DNA from: JACCZR01 sp035296565
Lineage (GTDB): Bacteria > Actinomycetota > Thermoleophilia > Solirubrobacterales > Thermoleophilaceae
Direction of reading: 5' to 3'
Assembly: GCA_035296565.1 (NCBI GenBank)
Contig: DATHAQ010000069.1
Coordinates: forward strand, 1-43,119
DNA: 43,119 bases
Position 1 is the first letter of the stretch, and every line of letters starts with the position of its first letter. Positions 29,728 to 37,973 of this stretch are shown piece after piece. The notes beneath the pieces were generated by a model. It saw nothing but the letters and a program-made list of their open reading frames with translations. It searched no databases and was not told where the DNA came from. The position numbers were made by a program, and so were the translations under genes.

Positions 29728-31968
29728 GTGGAGATATCCGCCCCCGCTTCTCTGCTCCACGAAGGCCGGCGGCTTCCTCTCGACGAGGAACTGACCCTGG
29801 GCCGCAGTGAGGAGAACGACATCGTCCTCGCGGACGAGCGCGTTTCGCGAAGGCACGCCCGCGTCTTCGCCGAGGACGGCGGCTACGCCATCACCGACCT
29901 CGGGTCCCGGCACGGGACCCGCGTCAACGGGGAGTCGCTGGGCGAGGAGAGCCGAATGCTCGCGCCTGGCGACGCCATCGAGCTCGGCGACCACCTCATC
30001 CGTTTCCTCTCCGGCCAGCTGACGCGGATGGCGTCGCGTGAGCAGGCGGTCATCGGCGTGCAGACCGTCGACTTCGAGGGCAAGCGTCTCACCCTGGGCC
30101 GCGATGAGAAGAACGGGGTCGTGCTGCCCGACCCCAACGTCTCCCGCTTCCACGCCGAGCTGGTGCGCGACGAGGACGGCGGCGTCGAGCTCGTGGACCT
30201 CGGCTCCCGCAACGGCACCGGGCTGAACGGCGAGCTGACCACGCGCGCCCGGCTCGAGCCCGGAGCGGAGATCGGCATCGGGCCCTTCAGGATCGTGTTC
30301 GACGGCTCCTCGCTGACCGCTCGTGACGACCGCGGGTCCCTGCGCCTGGACGCCGTCGATGTCGCGATGCGGGTGGGGGACAAGCAGATCCTCCATCCGA
30401 CCTCGATCTCCATCGAGCCGGGCGAGCTGGTGGCGTTCATCGGCGAGAGCGGCGCCGGCAAGACCACCCTGCTGAAGGCGCTGGCCGGCGTAACACGACC
30501 CACCGGCGGCCGCATCACGCTCAACGGCGAAGACCTCGCCACCCGCCTCACGGACGTGGGCTACGTCCCCCAGGACGAGATCGTCCACCGCCTGCTCGAC
30601 GTGGACGAGGCGCTGCGCTACGCCGCGCGGCTGCGCCTGCCCCAGGATGTCTCGGACGAGGAGATCGACTCCGCCGTGGCCAGGGTGCTGGGAGAGCTGT
30701 CGCTCGATGAGCAGGCGACCACCCGCATCGGCTCTCTGTCTGGCGGCCAGCGCAAGCGCACGGGAGTGGCGGCCGAGCTGCTCAGCCGCCCGAGCATCCT
30801 CTTCCTCGATGAGCCCACGACCGGCCTCGACCCCGGCCTCGAGACGCAGATGATGCAGCTGCTCCGCGAGCTGTCGCGCGGCGGCCGGGCGGTGGCCGTG
30901 GTCACGCACGCCACGAAGAACCTCGCACTGTGTGACCGCATGGTCGTCATGGGCCGAGGCGGCTACCGCACCTTCGACGGTCCGCCCGAGGAGGCCGTGA
31001 GCTTCTTCGAGGCCGGCGACCTGGACGGCATCTACACCGCCCTGCCCAAGCGCGAACCCAGCGAGTGGAAGCAACGCTTCGAGGGAACCCGCGAGCGCCC
31101 CGTCTTGGCGCCGCAGGAAGAGCAGGCCGCCAAGCAGGACGAGCGGCCGCGACCGAGCGTCTTCCCGCAGCTGGCGGTGCTGGTCGGCCGTTACCTGAAG
31201 CTGTTCTCGCGCGACCGGCGCAACGTCGTGCTGCTGCTCGGCCAGGCGCCGGTGCTCGCCTTGTTCGGCGTCGCGTTGTTCGAGCCCGGTCTGTTCGACC
31301 GCCCGGGAGGCTCACCGGGAGACGCGGTCAACATGCTCTTCCTGACCGCAATCACGATCATCTGGCTGGGTGCCATCGACGCCGCGCCGGAGATCGTGAA
31401 GGAGCGCGGGGTGGTAGAGCGCGAGGCGGCGATCGGCACCCGGCTCAGCGCCTACATAGCCTCAAAACTGGTCGTGCTCTTCGGCCTGGTGTCGCTGCAG
31501 ACCCTCCTGTACGCGGGGCTGCTGCTCGCCTTCCGCCCGCTCAACGAGGGCCTGGACACCTACCTCACCGTGTTCGGGCTGATGCTGGCGACCGGGTTCG
31601 CGGCGGTGGGCATGGGGATGCTCGTGTCGAGCCTGGTGACCACCCAGGACCAGGCGATGAGCCTCATCCCGCTGGCGGTGATCCCGCAATTGCTGTTCGC
31701 CGGCGCGATCGTGACGCTCGAGCGCATGGGTGAAGCCGCCAAGGGGATCGCCGAGGTGATCTTCGGGCAGTGGTCGCTGGCGGGACTGGGCACGGCGGTC
31801 GACATGAACGCCCGGCTGGCCGAAAACGCCGAGTTCGCCAAGGTCAACCGTTTCGGGACCGACTTCTTCGACGTCTCTGCAGGCACGGCCTTCGCCGCGC
31901 AGGGGATCTTCCTCGTGGGGTTCGTGGCGGCTACCACGCTGCTCCTGCGCCGGCGCCTGCGGGCCTAG
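29728..31968 (+). CDS. FHA-FHA-ABC transporter, ATPase and permease in one chain
   Basis: The product has 746 residues. Two FHA domains (about 20-95 and 118-190) carry the phosphothreonine-binding GR..N..VS..HA pattern (GRSEENDIVL with VSRRHA; GRDEKNGVVL with VSRFHA). An ABCG-type ATPase follows: Walker A GESGAGKTT (239-247), signature LSGGQ (337-341), Walker B ILFLDEP with TTGLDP. About six membrane helices of an ABC2 permease lie from about 495 to the end. It resembles the FHA-linked ABC half-transporters that are substrates of Ser/Thr kinases; export of a lipid, glycan or peptide is likely. Its stop overlaps the second kinase gene tail to tail (CTAG, 31965-31968). Confidence 0.93.
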   Translation: MEISAPASLLHEGRRLPLDEELTLGRSEENDIVLADERVSRRHARVFAEDGGYAITDLGSRHGTRVNGESLGEESRMLAPGDAIELGDHLIRFLSGQLTRMASREQAVIGVQTVDFEGKRLTLGRDEKNGVVLPDPNVSRFHAELVRDEDGGVELVDLGSRNGTGLNGELTTRARLEPGAEIGIGPFRIVFDGSSLTARDDRGSLRLDAVDVAMRVGDKQILHPTSISIEPGELVAFIGESGAGKTTLLKALAGVTRPTGGRITLNGEDLATRLTDVGYVPQDEIVHRLLDVDEALRYAARLRLPQDVSDEEIDSAVARVLGELSLDEQATTRIGSLSGGQRKRTGVAAELLSRPSILFLDEPTTGLDPGLETQMMQLLRELSRGGRAVAVVTHATKNLALCDRMVVMGRGGYRTFDGPPEEAVSFFEAGDLDGIYTALPKREPSEWKQRFEGTRERPVLAPQEEQAAKQDERPRPSVFPQLAVLVGRYLKLFSRDRRNVVLLLGQAPVLALFGVALFEPGLFDRPGGSPGDAVNMLFLTAITIIWLGAIDAAPEIVKERGVVEREAAIGTRLSAYIASKLVVLFGLVSLQTLLYAGLLLAFRPLNEGLDTYLTVFGLMLATGFAAVGMGMLVSSLVTTQDQAMSLIPLAVIPQLLFAGAIVTLERMGEAAKGIAEVIFGQWSLAGLGTAVDMNARLAENAEFAKVNRFGTDFFDVSAGTAFAAQGIFLVGFVAATTLLLRRRLRA

Positions 31969-33254
31969 CCGGCGCGCGTCCCGACCCGCGTCACATCCTG
32001 CCCGGGCTCGGCGAGCGCAGTTACAGCCAGGTCGGCAAACAGCATCGCCCTCTCCACGTCAGGAGGCCGGTAGCCGCCACCGTCGCGGCGGTCGAGCAGC
32101 GAGAGCGCGCCGATCGCCTCGCCCTCGCGAACCAGGGGCACCACCAGCATGGTGTGCGGCACGTAGCCGACCTTGCGGGCCACGTTGGAGGCAAAGCGCG
32201 GGTCGTTGCGGCAGTCGGGAATGGCCAGGCCCTGGCCGAGCTTGACCACCGAGCCGGCGATGCCTCGGCCCGGCGGCATCCGGACTCCCACGATCTCGTG
32301 GGCGGCGGCGCCCCAGGCGGACTGGTAGACCAGCTCCGAAGTGGAGGGATCGACGAGGGCCACCGAGGCCGCCGCGGCGTCGAAGGTTCCCGCTGCGGTG
32401 TGCGCGATGGCTTCGAGCAGATCGCTGCGCGCAGCGGGCTTCGAGACGCTCAGGGCCAGCCCGCGACCCTCGGCGCCCTCGAGCGAGACCCCGAGCCCGT
32501 CGGCCAGGGCAGCCACCGACGCCAGCCGCCGCTCTGGACGGATGGCCAGCGCCGCCCGCAGCGTGTCCTCCAGCTGGGGCGGGGCGCCGGGGACGGTCTC
32601 GCTGAGGGGCGTGGGGTCGTCGTAGGCCGGCGGTTTTCCAAGCAGCAAGGCCCAGATCGTCGCCGCCAGGCTGTAGACGTCGCTGCGCGCTGAGACCTCC
32701 TCGCCCACCAGGATCTCCGGAGCCATGTAGAGCGGCGTGCCGATCGCGCGCGTGCCCCCCTGCTCGGCCGCTTCCTCCCGCGCGATACCGAAGTCGACCA
32801 GCACCAGCCCGTCGGGCCCGCGCACGAGGTTGTGAGGCTTGACGTCGCGGTGCACCACGTTCTGGTCGTGCACGTAGGTCAACGCCTCGGCCGCCTGCTG
32901 TGCGTACTCTAGGACGTTCTCCAGGGGCAGCCCCGGTGAGCCCTGCTCGCGCAGCTCACGGTCGAGGTCGATCCCCTCGACCAGGTCCATCACGAGAAAC
33001 TGTCCCGCGGGCTCGGACAGGTGCTCGATCACCCCGACCACCCGGTTGTGGTGCAAGCGCTCGAGCAGCCGGCCCTCTATCTCGAAGCGGGCGGCCTGCC
33101 CGGGGTCGAGGAGACGCTTGATCGCTACCGGCCCACCCTCGTCCGCCGAGCCGCGGTAGACCGCGCCCATGGCGCCTTCGGACATGCGTTCCACCAGGGT
33201 GTAGCGGTCGGCGATACGCGTGCCCGCTGGCAGCTCTTCGGCGACCTCGCTCAC
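31965..33254 (-). CDS. Ser/Thr protein kinase with C-terminal GAF domain
   Basis: The product has 429 residues. The kinase domain (17-275) has Lys46 in AIKRLL, HRDVKPHNLV with Asp137, VDFG with Asp154, and the activation loop GTRAIGTPLYMAPE. The glycine loop is MSEGAMGAV, with Ser replacing the first Gly of GxGxxG. From about 275 a GAF domain follows (LLEAIAHTAAGTFDAAAAS, PPGRGIAGSVVKLGQ, VVPLVREGEAIGALSLLDR), a likely small-molecule or redox sensor. No membrane segments. The GTG start has TAGGGT exactly six bases upstream, as for the FHA-ABC gene. Confidence 0.93.
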   Translation of the reverse strand: MSEVAEELPAGTRIADRYTLVERMSEGAMGAVYRGSADEGGPVAIKRLLDPGQAARFEIEGRLLERLHHNRVVGVIEHLSEPAGQFLVMDLVEGIDLDRELREQGSPGLPLENVLEYAQQAAEALTYVHDQNVVHRDVKPHNLVRGPDGLVLVDFGIAREEAAEQGGTRAIGTPLYMAPEILVGEEVSARSDVYSLAATIWALLLGKPPAYDDPTPLSETVPGAPPQLEDTLRAALAIRPERRLASVAALADGLGVSLEGAEGRGLALSVSKPAARSDLLEAIAHTAAGTFDAAAASVALVDPSTSELVYQSAWGAAAHEIVGVRMPPGRGIAGSVVKLGQGLAIPDCRNDPRFASNVARKVGYVPHTMLVVPLVREGEAIGALSLLDRRDGGGYRPPDVERAMLFADLAVTALAEPGQDVTRVGTRAG

Positions 33255-33260
33255 GGACTC

Positions 33261-33266
33261 ACCCTA
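33261..33266 (-). promoter_or_regulatory. -10-like TAGGGT for the kinase-GAF gene
   Basis: TAGGGT on the minus strand is followed by GAGTCC and the GTG at 33254. It is the same hexamer and spacing as for the FHA-ABC gene. Confidence 0.5.
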
Positions 33267-33341
33267 ACCGTGCGGTTGCGCGCTGGTAGGCCCTCCCCGT
33301 TCAGCCGTGCCACCCGGCGGTCAGCGGCTCCGGGACGCCGT

Positions 33342-34610
33342 GTGTCAAGGTTCGCCGCAGTACCGGCCACGACATTTGGGAGGTGCATCGTTCCCGGCAA
33401 TCAGACGCCTCGGACCGGCCACCGCCTCGCAGACATCTGGGAAGAGCTGCCCCACCGCCTTTCCCCTCAGCGCCGGCGGGAGCTCGTCGAGGCCTCGCCG
33501 ATCCGGTCACGGGCGACGAGTGGGCTCGCGCGTATCCGCGCTTCCGGGCTGACCTTGCTCCAGATACCCGTCGCGGCGGCAATCGCATGGCTGATCGCGA
33601 CCGAGGTGTTCGGCCACGAGCGAGCGTTCTTCGCGCCCGTGGCGGCCATCGTGGGGCTCGCGGCCACGCGCGGTCAGCGTGTGCGGCAGTCGCTGGAGCT
33701 GATGGTGGGCGTCGCGGTGGGAGTCGGGGTGGCCGATCTCCTCGTGCGAGTCACCGGCACGGGCGCTTGGCAGCTCGCCTTGTTCGTCGGGCTGGCGCTG
33801 TTGCTGGCCCTCGTCTTCGGACGGCGACACGTGCTTACGACGGAGGCGGCCGTGTCCGCCACCCTGGTGGCAACGCTCGCGCCAGAGGCACAGGGCTTTC
33901 CGCCCACTCGCTTCATCGACGCGTTGACCGGGGGCGCGGTGGCGCTCGTGTTCAGCCAACTGCTCTTCCCCGTGCACCCCGTGCGGGTGGTGCGCGAAGC
34001 GATCGAGTCGATCCTGGCCGATCTCGCGGCCACCCTCAACGAGATCGCCGAAGCCCTCGAACGCCGTGACCACGACGCGGCCTGCGGGAGCCTCGTGCGC
34101 GCACGTCGGATCAGCGACGATTGGAGCGAGGTGGAGCGGGCCCTCGACGCAGGCCGCGAGGCCGCCCGCTTTGCGCCCCGCCGTCGCCGCCTCCAGGCTC
34201 GCTTCAACGATGTGGAGGATGTCGGTCTGCCGCTCGACCTGACGGTGCGCGACGCCCGCGTGCTGGCACGCGGCGCCGTCCGTGCGCTCACGATCGGGGA
34301 CGAGGTACCCGACGCGGTCCCCGCGGCCATCCGCGATCTGGCTCGGGCGGCTCGCGACCTGACCGGTGAGTTTGCAGCGGGACAGGAAGACGCGGAGGTG
34401 CGCGAGGAAGCGCTCAGGGCCACCAGGCGGGCCACTGCCGTGCTTCCCAGCGAGGAGAACCTCTCGACGAGCATCTTGGTCGGGCAGGTGCAGGCCGCAT
34501 CGGCCGACATGCTCCGCAGCCTCGGGGTCGGCCGAACGCAAGCCCACGCAATGGTCGGCGAGGCGGCTGTCGAGGCCGCGGAGGTCGAGCACTCGAACGT
34601 CGGGGGTTAG
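33342..34610 (+). CDS. FUSC-type aromatic-acid exporter-like membrane protein
   Basis: From GTG 33342 the product has 422 residues. A cytosolic N-segment (ADIWEELPHRLSPQRRREL) is followed by about six helices between residues 60 and 210 (LLQIPVAAAIAWLIATEV, FFAPVAAIVGLAATRGQR, and others), where the pattern A..GLA..RGQRVRQSLELMVGV is typical of FUSC/ArAE-like proteins. A long helical cytosolic domain ends the protein. The family exports aromatic acids or acts in envelope transport. The start is uncertain, since no ATG lies near the first helix and the frame is open far upstream. It diverges from the kinase-GAF gene. Confidence 0.8.
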   Translation: MSRFAAVPATTFGRCIVPGNQTPRTGHRLADIWEELPHRLSPQRRRELVEASPIRSRATSGLARIRASGLTLLQIPVAAAIAWLIATEVFGHERAFFAPVAAIVGLAATRGQRVRQSLELMVGVAVGVGVADLLVRVTGTGAWQLALFVGLALLLALVFGRRHVLTTEAAVSATLVATLAPEAQGFPPTRFIDALTGGAVALVFSQLLFPVHPVRVVREAIESILADLAATLNEIAEALERRDHDAACGSLVRARRISDDWSEVERALDAGREAARFAPRRRRLQARFNDVEDVGLPLDLTVRDARVLARGAVRALTIGDEVPDAVPAAIRDLARAARDLTGEFAAGQEDAEVREEALRATRRATAVLPSEENLSTSILVGQVQAASADMLRSLGVGRTQAHAMVGEAAVEAAEVEHSNVGG

Positions 34611-34850
34611 CGACCGCCGGGCTCGCCCGTCTCCAAGTCCGACAAGCCCAGGGCTTCGAGGGCGCCTGTTCGGTCACCCTCGCGTGTATTCCGCGACAGC
34701 GTCGATGCCCGAATACGTCCCGGCGTCGGGAAACTCCGGACGCAACACGAAAACCACGTCCGGGTCGAAGAACTCGACGCTGGCGCGAAAGTCGCCGTCG
34801 CTCCACCGCTGATGAATGGCCCGCACGGTCTCGACATTCTCTTGCGACAT
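34607..34850 (-). pseudogene. SnoaL-like gene with internal deletion and frameshift
   Basis: From ATG 34850 the frame reads MSQENVETVRAIHQRWSDGD, then FRASVEFFDPDVVFV and PEFPDAGTYSGIDAVAEY, then stops at 34674 after 58 residues. Just before that stop another frame resumes with ALEALGLSDLE, the typical end of this family (the intact copy at 38372 ends EALEAVGVAE). About 60-70 residues of the middle are missing at the joint. The promoter motif GATACT and the start region are well kept, so a truncated peptide could still be made. Confidence 0.7.
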
Positions 34851-34858
34851 CGCCCACG

Positions 34859-34864
34859 AGTATC
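34859..34864 (-). promoter_or_regulatory. GATACT box of the MSQENVE promoter cassette, copy 1
   Basis: CAGGGGATACT lies eight bases from the ATG at 34850. The same arrangement occurs at 35977-35982 and 38792-38797. Confidence 0.5.
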
Positions 34865-34928
34865 CCCTGGGCATCTCGCGCGGCACACGTGGCGGCGAGC
34901 TCGGCGCGTGCCGAGTACCTTGGAACAC

Positions 34929-35159
34929 GTGCCTCTCTTCGCCTACATCCGCGCGCCCGAGCCGTGGGGGCGCCCCGTTTGGAAGCCTCGCTGGCGCGTG
35001 TGGCGGTGGGTGCTCGCGGCGATGTTGGTGGCTTACGCCGCCGCCCGCGCGGACGGCGCTGTAGGGGTCCTGCTGGTGTTCGTCGTGTTCGGGCTGGTCT
35101 GCCAAGCCCTCGCCGAAGCGCTCCCCTACGGACGCGGGCTTACGGAGTGGCGTCAGTAG
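34929..35159 (+). CDS. Small two-helix membrane protein
   Basis: The product has 76 residues: a short N-terminus with many Pro, Trp and Arg (FAYIRAPEPWGRPVWKPRW), then two membrane segments (VLAAMLVAYAAARA and GVLLVFVVFGLVCQAL) and a polar end. I do not recognise the family. GTG 34929 has TACCTT seven bases upstream and no ribosome binding site. It diverges from the deleted SnoaL-like gene. Confidence 0.6.
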   Translation: MPLFAYIRAPEPWGRPVWKPRWRVWRWVLAAMLVAYAAARADGAVGVLLVFVVFGLVCQALAEALPYGRGLTEWRQ

Positions 35160-35325
35160 CGGGACGAGCCCGCGCACGAGTGTGACCCGGGGTGATAACT
35201 GCCGGGCCACCGACAGGGAGTGCCGTATCGCAGATACCGAGGGCCGCTTCGCCTTCTCGCGCGACCGTTCGAAGGCGCACACCCGGCCGTCTACGCATCC
35301 ACAAGCCGCCCCGTTTGGGGACGTG

Positions 35326-35589
35326 TCAGGCGTGTACTACGACCTCCCGCACCTCGAGGTCCTGGAGGGTGACGGTGTCAGGAAGCATCGAGGGGACCCT
35401 GTCGGCCATGACCTCGGCCGCTTCCTCGGACTCGAAGGCGACCATCGCCAAGCCCGAGTCCTCCTTCCTCGTCCAGTACCCGCCGACGAACCCTGGCGCC
35501 TGCGATACGCCAGGTACCACCCGCTCGCGCAGATTGATCTCGGAAGCCTCGTGCTCGTGGATCGTGACGCTGACGACGACGGCGTGCAT
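35326..35589 (-). CDS. Small ABM-like dimeric alpha/beta-barrel protein
   Basis: The product has 87 residues: strand MHAVVVSVTIHE, helix with INLRERVVPGVSQAPGF, strand GYWTRKEDSGLAMVAFES and helix EEAAEVMADRV, then a C-terminal strand EVREVVVHA. This is the half-barrel pattern of ABM/YCII-like proteins that dimerise. No catalytic residues can be named. AAGGAGG stands nine bases before the ATG, which fixes the start. Confidence 0.75.
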   Translation of the reverse strand: MHAVVVSVTIHEHEASEINLRERVVPGVSQAPGFVGGYWTRKEDSGLAMVAFESEEAAEVMADRVPSMLPDTVTLQDLEVREVVVHA

Positions 35590-36224
35590 GGGCGCGCCTC
35601 CTTGCAGCTTGTTGGCAGGGCGAACCTATCCGACGACCAGGGCCGCAGCCAAGTGTCCCTGCCCTGCTCAGCGCTGCAGAAGACTGATGCCGGCGTACTC
35701 GCCCCCACCCCCTCGGCCGCGACGCGACCCCGAGACCGTTAGCGCTGCGCTGCCTAGCGACCGACGTGGCGCGGGAGGGCGAGTGAAGCCCGTGTCGAAG
35801 ATTCCCGCAGCGCCGGGTGGCTCGGGCAAAGAGCCTGGCCGCCTCCCGCGATATTCCTACCCCCGGAGGCGGTCAGCCGGGACCGCCCGGCGCCGCTATG
35901 AGAGGACGCAGTGGAGGCCGCCGAGCTCGAAGGGCACGAACGACCCCCGCCCGTGCTCCCGCGACATCGCTCACGCAGTATCCCTGCAGGCCGCGCCGGC
36001 AGCGGGCGACCCCTCGCAGGGACCAGCCCGCGAGGGGCCTCCGCCGGTGACTTACGTGTGGCCTGCCTCTCGGTAGGCCACCGCGTCTGAGCCTAAGCCA
36101 AGTTCGCGAGGCGCGCCAGTCGAGTAGTCCCCCGCCGCCCGCACGAGGTGTGGGCGAACGCTTGACTACCAGCTCGGCCGGGTGTCGAATAGGCCACGTC
36201 GGGCAACGAACAAAGGGAGGACCC
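35590..36224. other. Gap of about 630 bp holding a promoter-plus-start remnant
   Basis: No full gene is seen. At 35977-35982 (minus) there is a GATACT box followed by nine bases and ATG 35967. The frame starts MSREHGRGSF and stops after 23 residues at 35896, so it looks like the promoter and first codons of another SnoaL-like copy whose body is lost. The stretch also holds small GC-rich inverted repeats but no other recognisable feature. Confidence 0.45.
35896..35967 (-). pseudogene. Remnant start of an MSQENVE-type gene
   Basis: The upstream sequence CAGGGATACT and the first codons (ATG TCG CGG GAG) align with the two better preserved copies at 34850 and 38782. After four codons the similarity ends and the frame stops. 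It supports dispersal of the promoter-start unit followed by decay. Confidence 0.4.
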
Positions 36225-36521
36225 ATGAACACCTACGCAATCCTCCGGCGCCGGGGCTGGCGCTCGCCGGGTGATCTAGAGGAGGCGGGTAAGCGTTCGC
36301 AGCAGGTCGGCGATGAGCAGATGTCCGAGGACATCCGCTGGATCCGAAGCTACGCCCTCAGCGAGGAGGACGGGTCCGTCGGCACGGTCTGCATCTACCA
36401 GGCGAGCAGTCCGGAGGCGATCCGCAAGCACGCCGAGGTCGCTGATCTGCCGGTCGACGAGATCATTCCGGTCGCTGACACCGTCATCGTGCGGCCGGAT
36501 CCCGAGCCCGCAGCCGCGTAA
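36225..36521 (+). CDS. DUF4242 (SCO4226-like) protein
   Basis: The product has 98 residues. It matches DUF4242: a helix SPGDLEEAGKRSQQVG, IRWIRSYALSEEDGSVGTV, CIYQASSPEAIRKHAEVADL and PVDEIIPVADTVI. One studied relative, SCO4226 of Streptomyces, binds nickel, but the metal ligands are not certain here. The fold is a ferredoxin-like dimer. AAAGGGAGGA precedes the ATG at ideal spacing, so this gene is translated by a classical ribosome binding site. A hairpin 13 bases after the stop probably ends the transcript. Confidence 0.85.
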   Translation: MNTYAILRRRGWRSPGDLEEAGKRSQQVGDEQMSEDIRWIRSYALSEEDGSVGTVCIYQASSPEAIRKHAEVADLPVDEIIPVADTVIVRPDPEPAAA

Positions 36522-36533
36522 CTCGGGGCCCTA

Positions 36534-36548
36534 CCACCCTGCGGGTGG
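36534..36548 (+). terminator. Short hairpin after the DUF4242 gene
   Basis: CCACCC-TGC-GGGTGG followed by CTTCTCC lies 13 bases after the stop. The loop is only three bases, but the position suits a terminator. Confidence 0.45.
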
Positions 36549-36792
36549 CTTCTCCCCCTAGCGCCGCTCGGTCTCGGTAGGAATCGGGCGTACGCTGGGT
36601 CGAGGGCGGGACGGGTCTGCCCCGGGGAAGCCCTTCCAACTCGGGAGCACGGCCCGCCCCGCACCCGTTGGTCATCGGCCGGCTAGGGGTTCCGTTCCGC
36701 CTTTCGCGTGTCTGTGCTGGCCGAATCGCGGAGCAGAAGCTCCCGCTTGAGCGACCTCCTGACCCCCATCAAGCGCCTCGTGCAACGGGAGT

Positions 36793-36825
36793 CCCCGGCG
36801 GGTTTGTCCCAGCGCCCCGCCGGGG
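36793..36825. repeat. Perfect 10-bp inverted repeat
   Basis: CCCCGGCGGG pairs with CCCGCCGGGG around a 13-base loop. No gene ends nearby and no T tract follows on either strand, so its role is unclear. Confidence 0.5.
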
Positions 36826-37043
36826 CCCCGCAAGGCAACCACCAGAAGTTGCCCCGTCGCCGCTTCCATGCGGACAACCGACCCTAACCCGGGATGGGGC
36901 TACGTGCCACGTCCATGGGCCGACGAGCCACGCGCCCGGACGCCAGCGTTTCTGCCCGCTCAGGTGGGCTTGGCCCTACCTCAAACCGTCACCCGAGTCG
37001 GTAGCCGCCGGAGTGACCGACTCGCCGACTCCGCCGCTCAAAG

Positions 37044-37078
37044 CGAGAGGGGCCGCGGGGTTCGGCGCGGCCCTCTCG
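37044..37078 (-). terminator. Hairpin after the secreted Cys-repeat gene
   Basis: CGAGAGGGGCCGCG and CGCGGCCCTCTCG form a 13-bp stem with one bulged G and an eight-base loop. On the minus strand it begins about 19 bases after the stop at 37097 and is followed by CTTTGAG. Confidence 0.65.
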
Positions 37079-37096
37079 CGTGACCAGGTCGGGTCG

Positions 37097-37630
37097 CTAC
37101 ACCCGGCGAAGCGCCCTCGCCAGCACGCGGACGCAACCGCTGAACTCCCTACCGCCCTCGAACTCGGGCCGGCGGCAGGCTATCCGGGCCTGACGTCGAT
37201 CGGACTTCGTCTTGCTGCCGGCGCGGAGGCCCTTGGCGAGCTCGGAGACGCAACGGCTGAAAGGGGTGCCGCGCTCGGTGTCGCCCTCGGGGCGCTGCTT
37301 CGGCTCGCCCTGGCAAGCCTTCTTGGTGACCTGCGCCAGAGCCTTCACGCAACGGCTGAAGGGGGTGCCGCGCTCCGGATCATCCTTGTTGGACTTCGTG
37401 GCGCCCTCGCGGCTGCACACGACGCCGAGCGCCCTCTTCGAGCGTGGAGAGGGAACCGACTCCGGGCGTCCCGACTGGCGATGCTCGGTACCGGGGTTGT
37501 CCGAGCCGTTGTACGCGGGGGTGCCGCTTGGCAGAGACTGGTCGCCGCTCCCTGGACCAAGGGCCAGCGCCGGGGATGCCGTCGCCGCAAGCACCCCGAT
37601 GACGCAGGCAGCCTTGACAAGTTTCCTCAT
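37097..37630 (-). CDS. Secreted protein with three Cys-pair repeats
   Basis: The product has 177 residues. A signal peptide (MRKLVKAACVIGVLAATASP, cut near ALA at 23) is followed by a Gly/Ser/Pro-rich linker and three repeats of 30-39 residues. Each holds one Cys before a charged stretch and one in the motif [EG]R[GE].FS.CV..LA (ERGTPFSRCVKALAQ, ERGTPFSRCVSELAKG, GREFSGCVRVLARA). Six Cys in the mature part suggest three disulfides, one per repeat. The family is unknown to me. AGAGAGGG stands before the ATG. Its own terminator follows the stop. Confidence 0.7.
   Translation of the reverse strand: MRKLVKAACVIGVLAATASPALALGPGSGDQSLPSGTPAYNGSDNPGTEHRQSGRPESVPSPRSKRALGVVCSREGATKSNKDDPERGTPFSRCVKALAQVTKKACQGEPKQRPEGDTERGTPFSRCVSELAKGLRAGSKTKSDRRQARIACRRPEFEGGREFSGCVRVLARALRRV
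37248..37375 (-). repeat. 29-bp direct repeats within the Cys-repeat gene
   Basis: The 29 bases at 37248-37276 recur at 37347-37375 with one mismatch, 99 bp (33 codons) apart, encoding the two ERGTPFSRCV motifs. A diverged third copy begins near 37131. This indicates internal duplication of a 33-codon unit. Confidence 0.7.
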
Positions 37631-37973
37631 GTGTTCCCTCTCTCGACCGATTCGTCCAGTCGCTTTAGGGAACGCACCGGGGGCGGACAGGTTGCGAAGT
37701 TACCTTGACCGAAAGCGGGTGGCTCAAGCTCGGGATGAGCAGTGGGGAGATCGGCTAGGCATCAGCGCACCCCCTGCGTCAGAGGCGCGGCCTCGACGGC
37801 GTAGTGCCGAGGAAACGACTAGAGCGCGCGAAGCCCATGTGGGCGGTCTTGCCCTGGAGCTGGCGGTTGCGATCCCCCCTCCCGGGTAGAACTCCGTCGG
37901 CGGGACTGGGGCAGGGGCCACCGGCAACTCGCATCCCGGGACCGCCTTCGACTTTTCTCCGGCTTGGGACCCT
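37631..37973. other. Gap of about 340 bp without a gene
   Basis: I see the ribosome binding region of the Cys-repeat gene at the left edge and no coding frame, terminator hairpin or repeat of note in the rest. The base composition is more AT-rich near 37690-37740, where promoter elements for the minus-strand gene would lie. Confidence 0.4.

Larger units (their letters stand above)
36549..37096. other. Non-coding gap of about 550 bp with structured elements
   Basis: No convincing gene. It holds an outer 7-bp stem GGGCGGG/CCCGCCC (36604-36610 with 36653-36659) enclosing smaller possible stems, a perfect 10-bp hairpin at 36793-36825, and the terminator at 37044-37078. A 59-codon frame at 36708-36887 is not supported by codon bias. 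Confidence 0.4.

Noticed and set aside
33021..33341. N-terminal extension of the FUSC-type gene
   Set aside because: It runs antisense into the kinase-GAF gene and shows no membrane or family pattern; the gene more likely starts near 33342.
34929..35159. Small membrane frame considered as a toxin or holin
   Set aside because: Two helices alone are not evidence; there is no antitoxin-like partner or lysis gene nearby.
36708..36887. 59-codon plus-strand frame starting GTG
   Set aside because: It contains the perfect 10-bp hairpin, shows no ribosome binding site or correctly placed -10 box, and its codon bias is weak.
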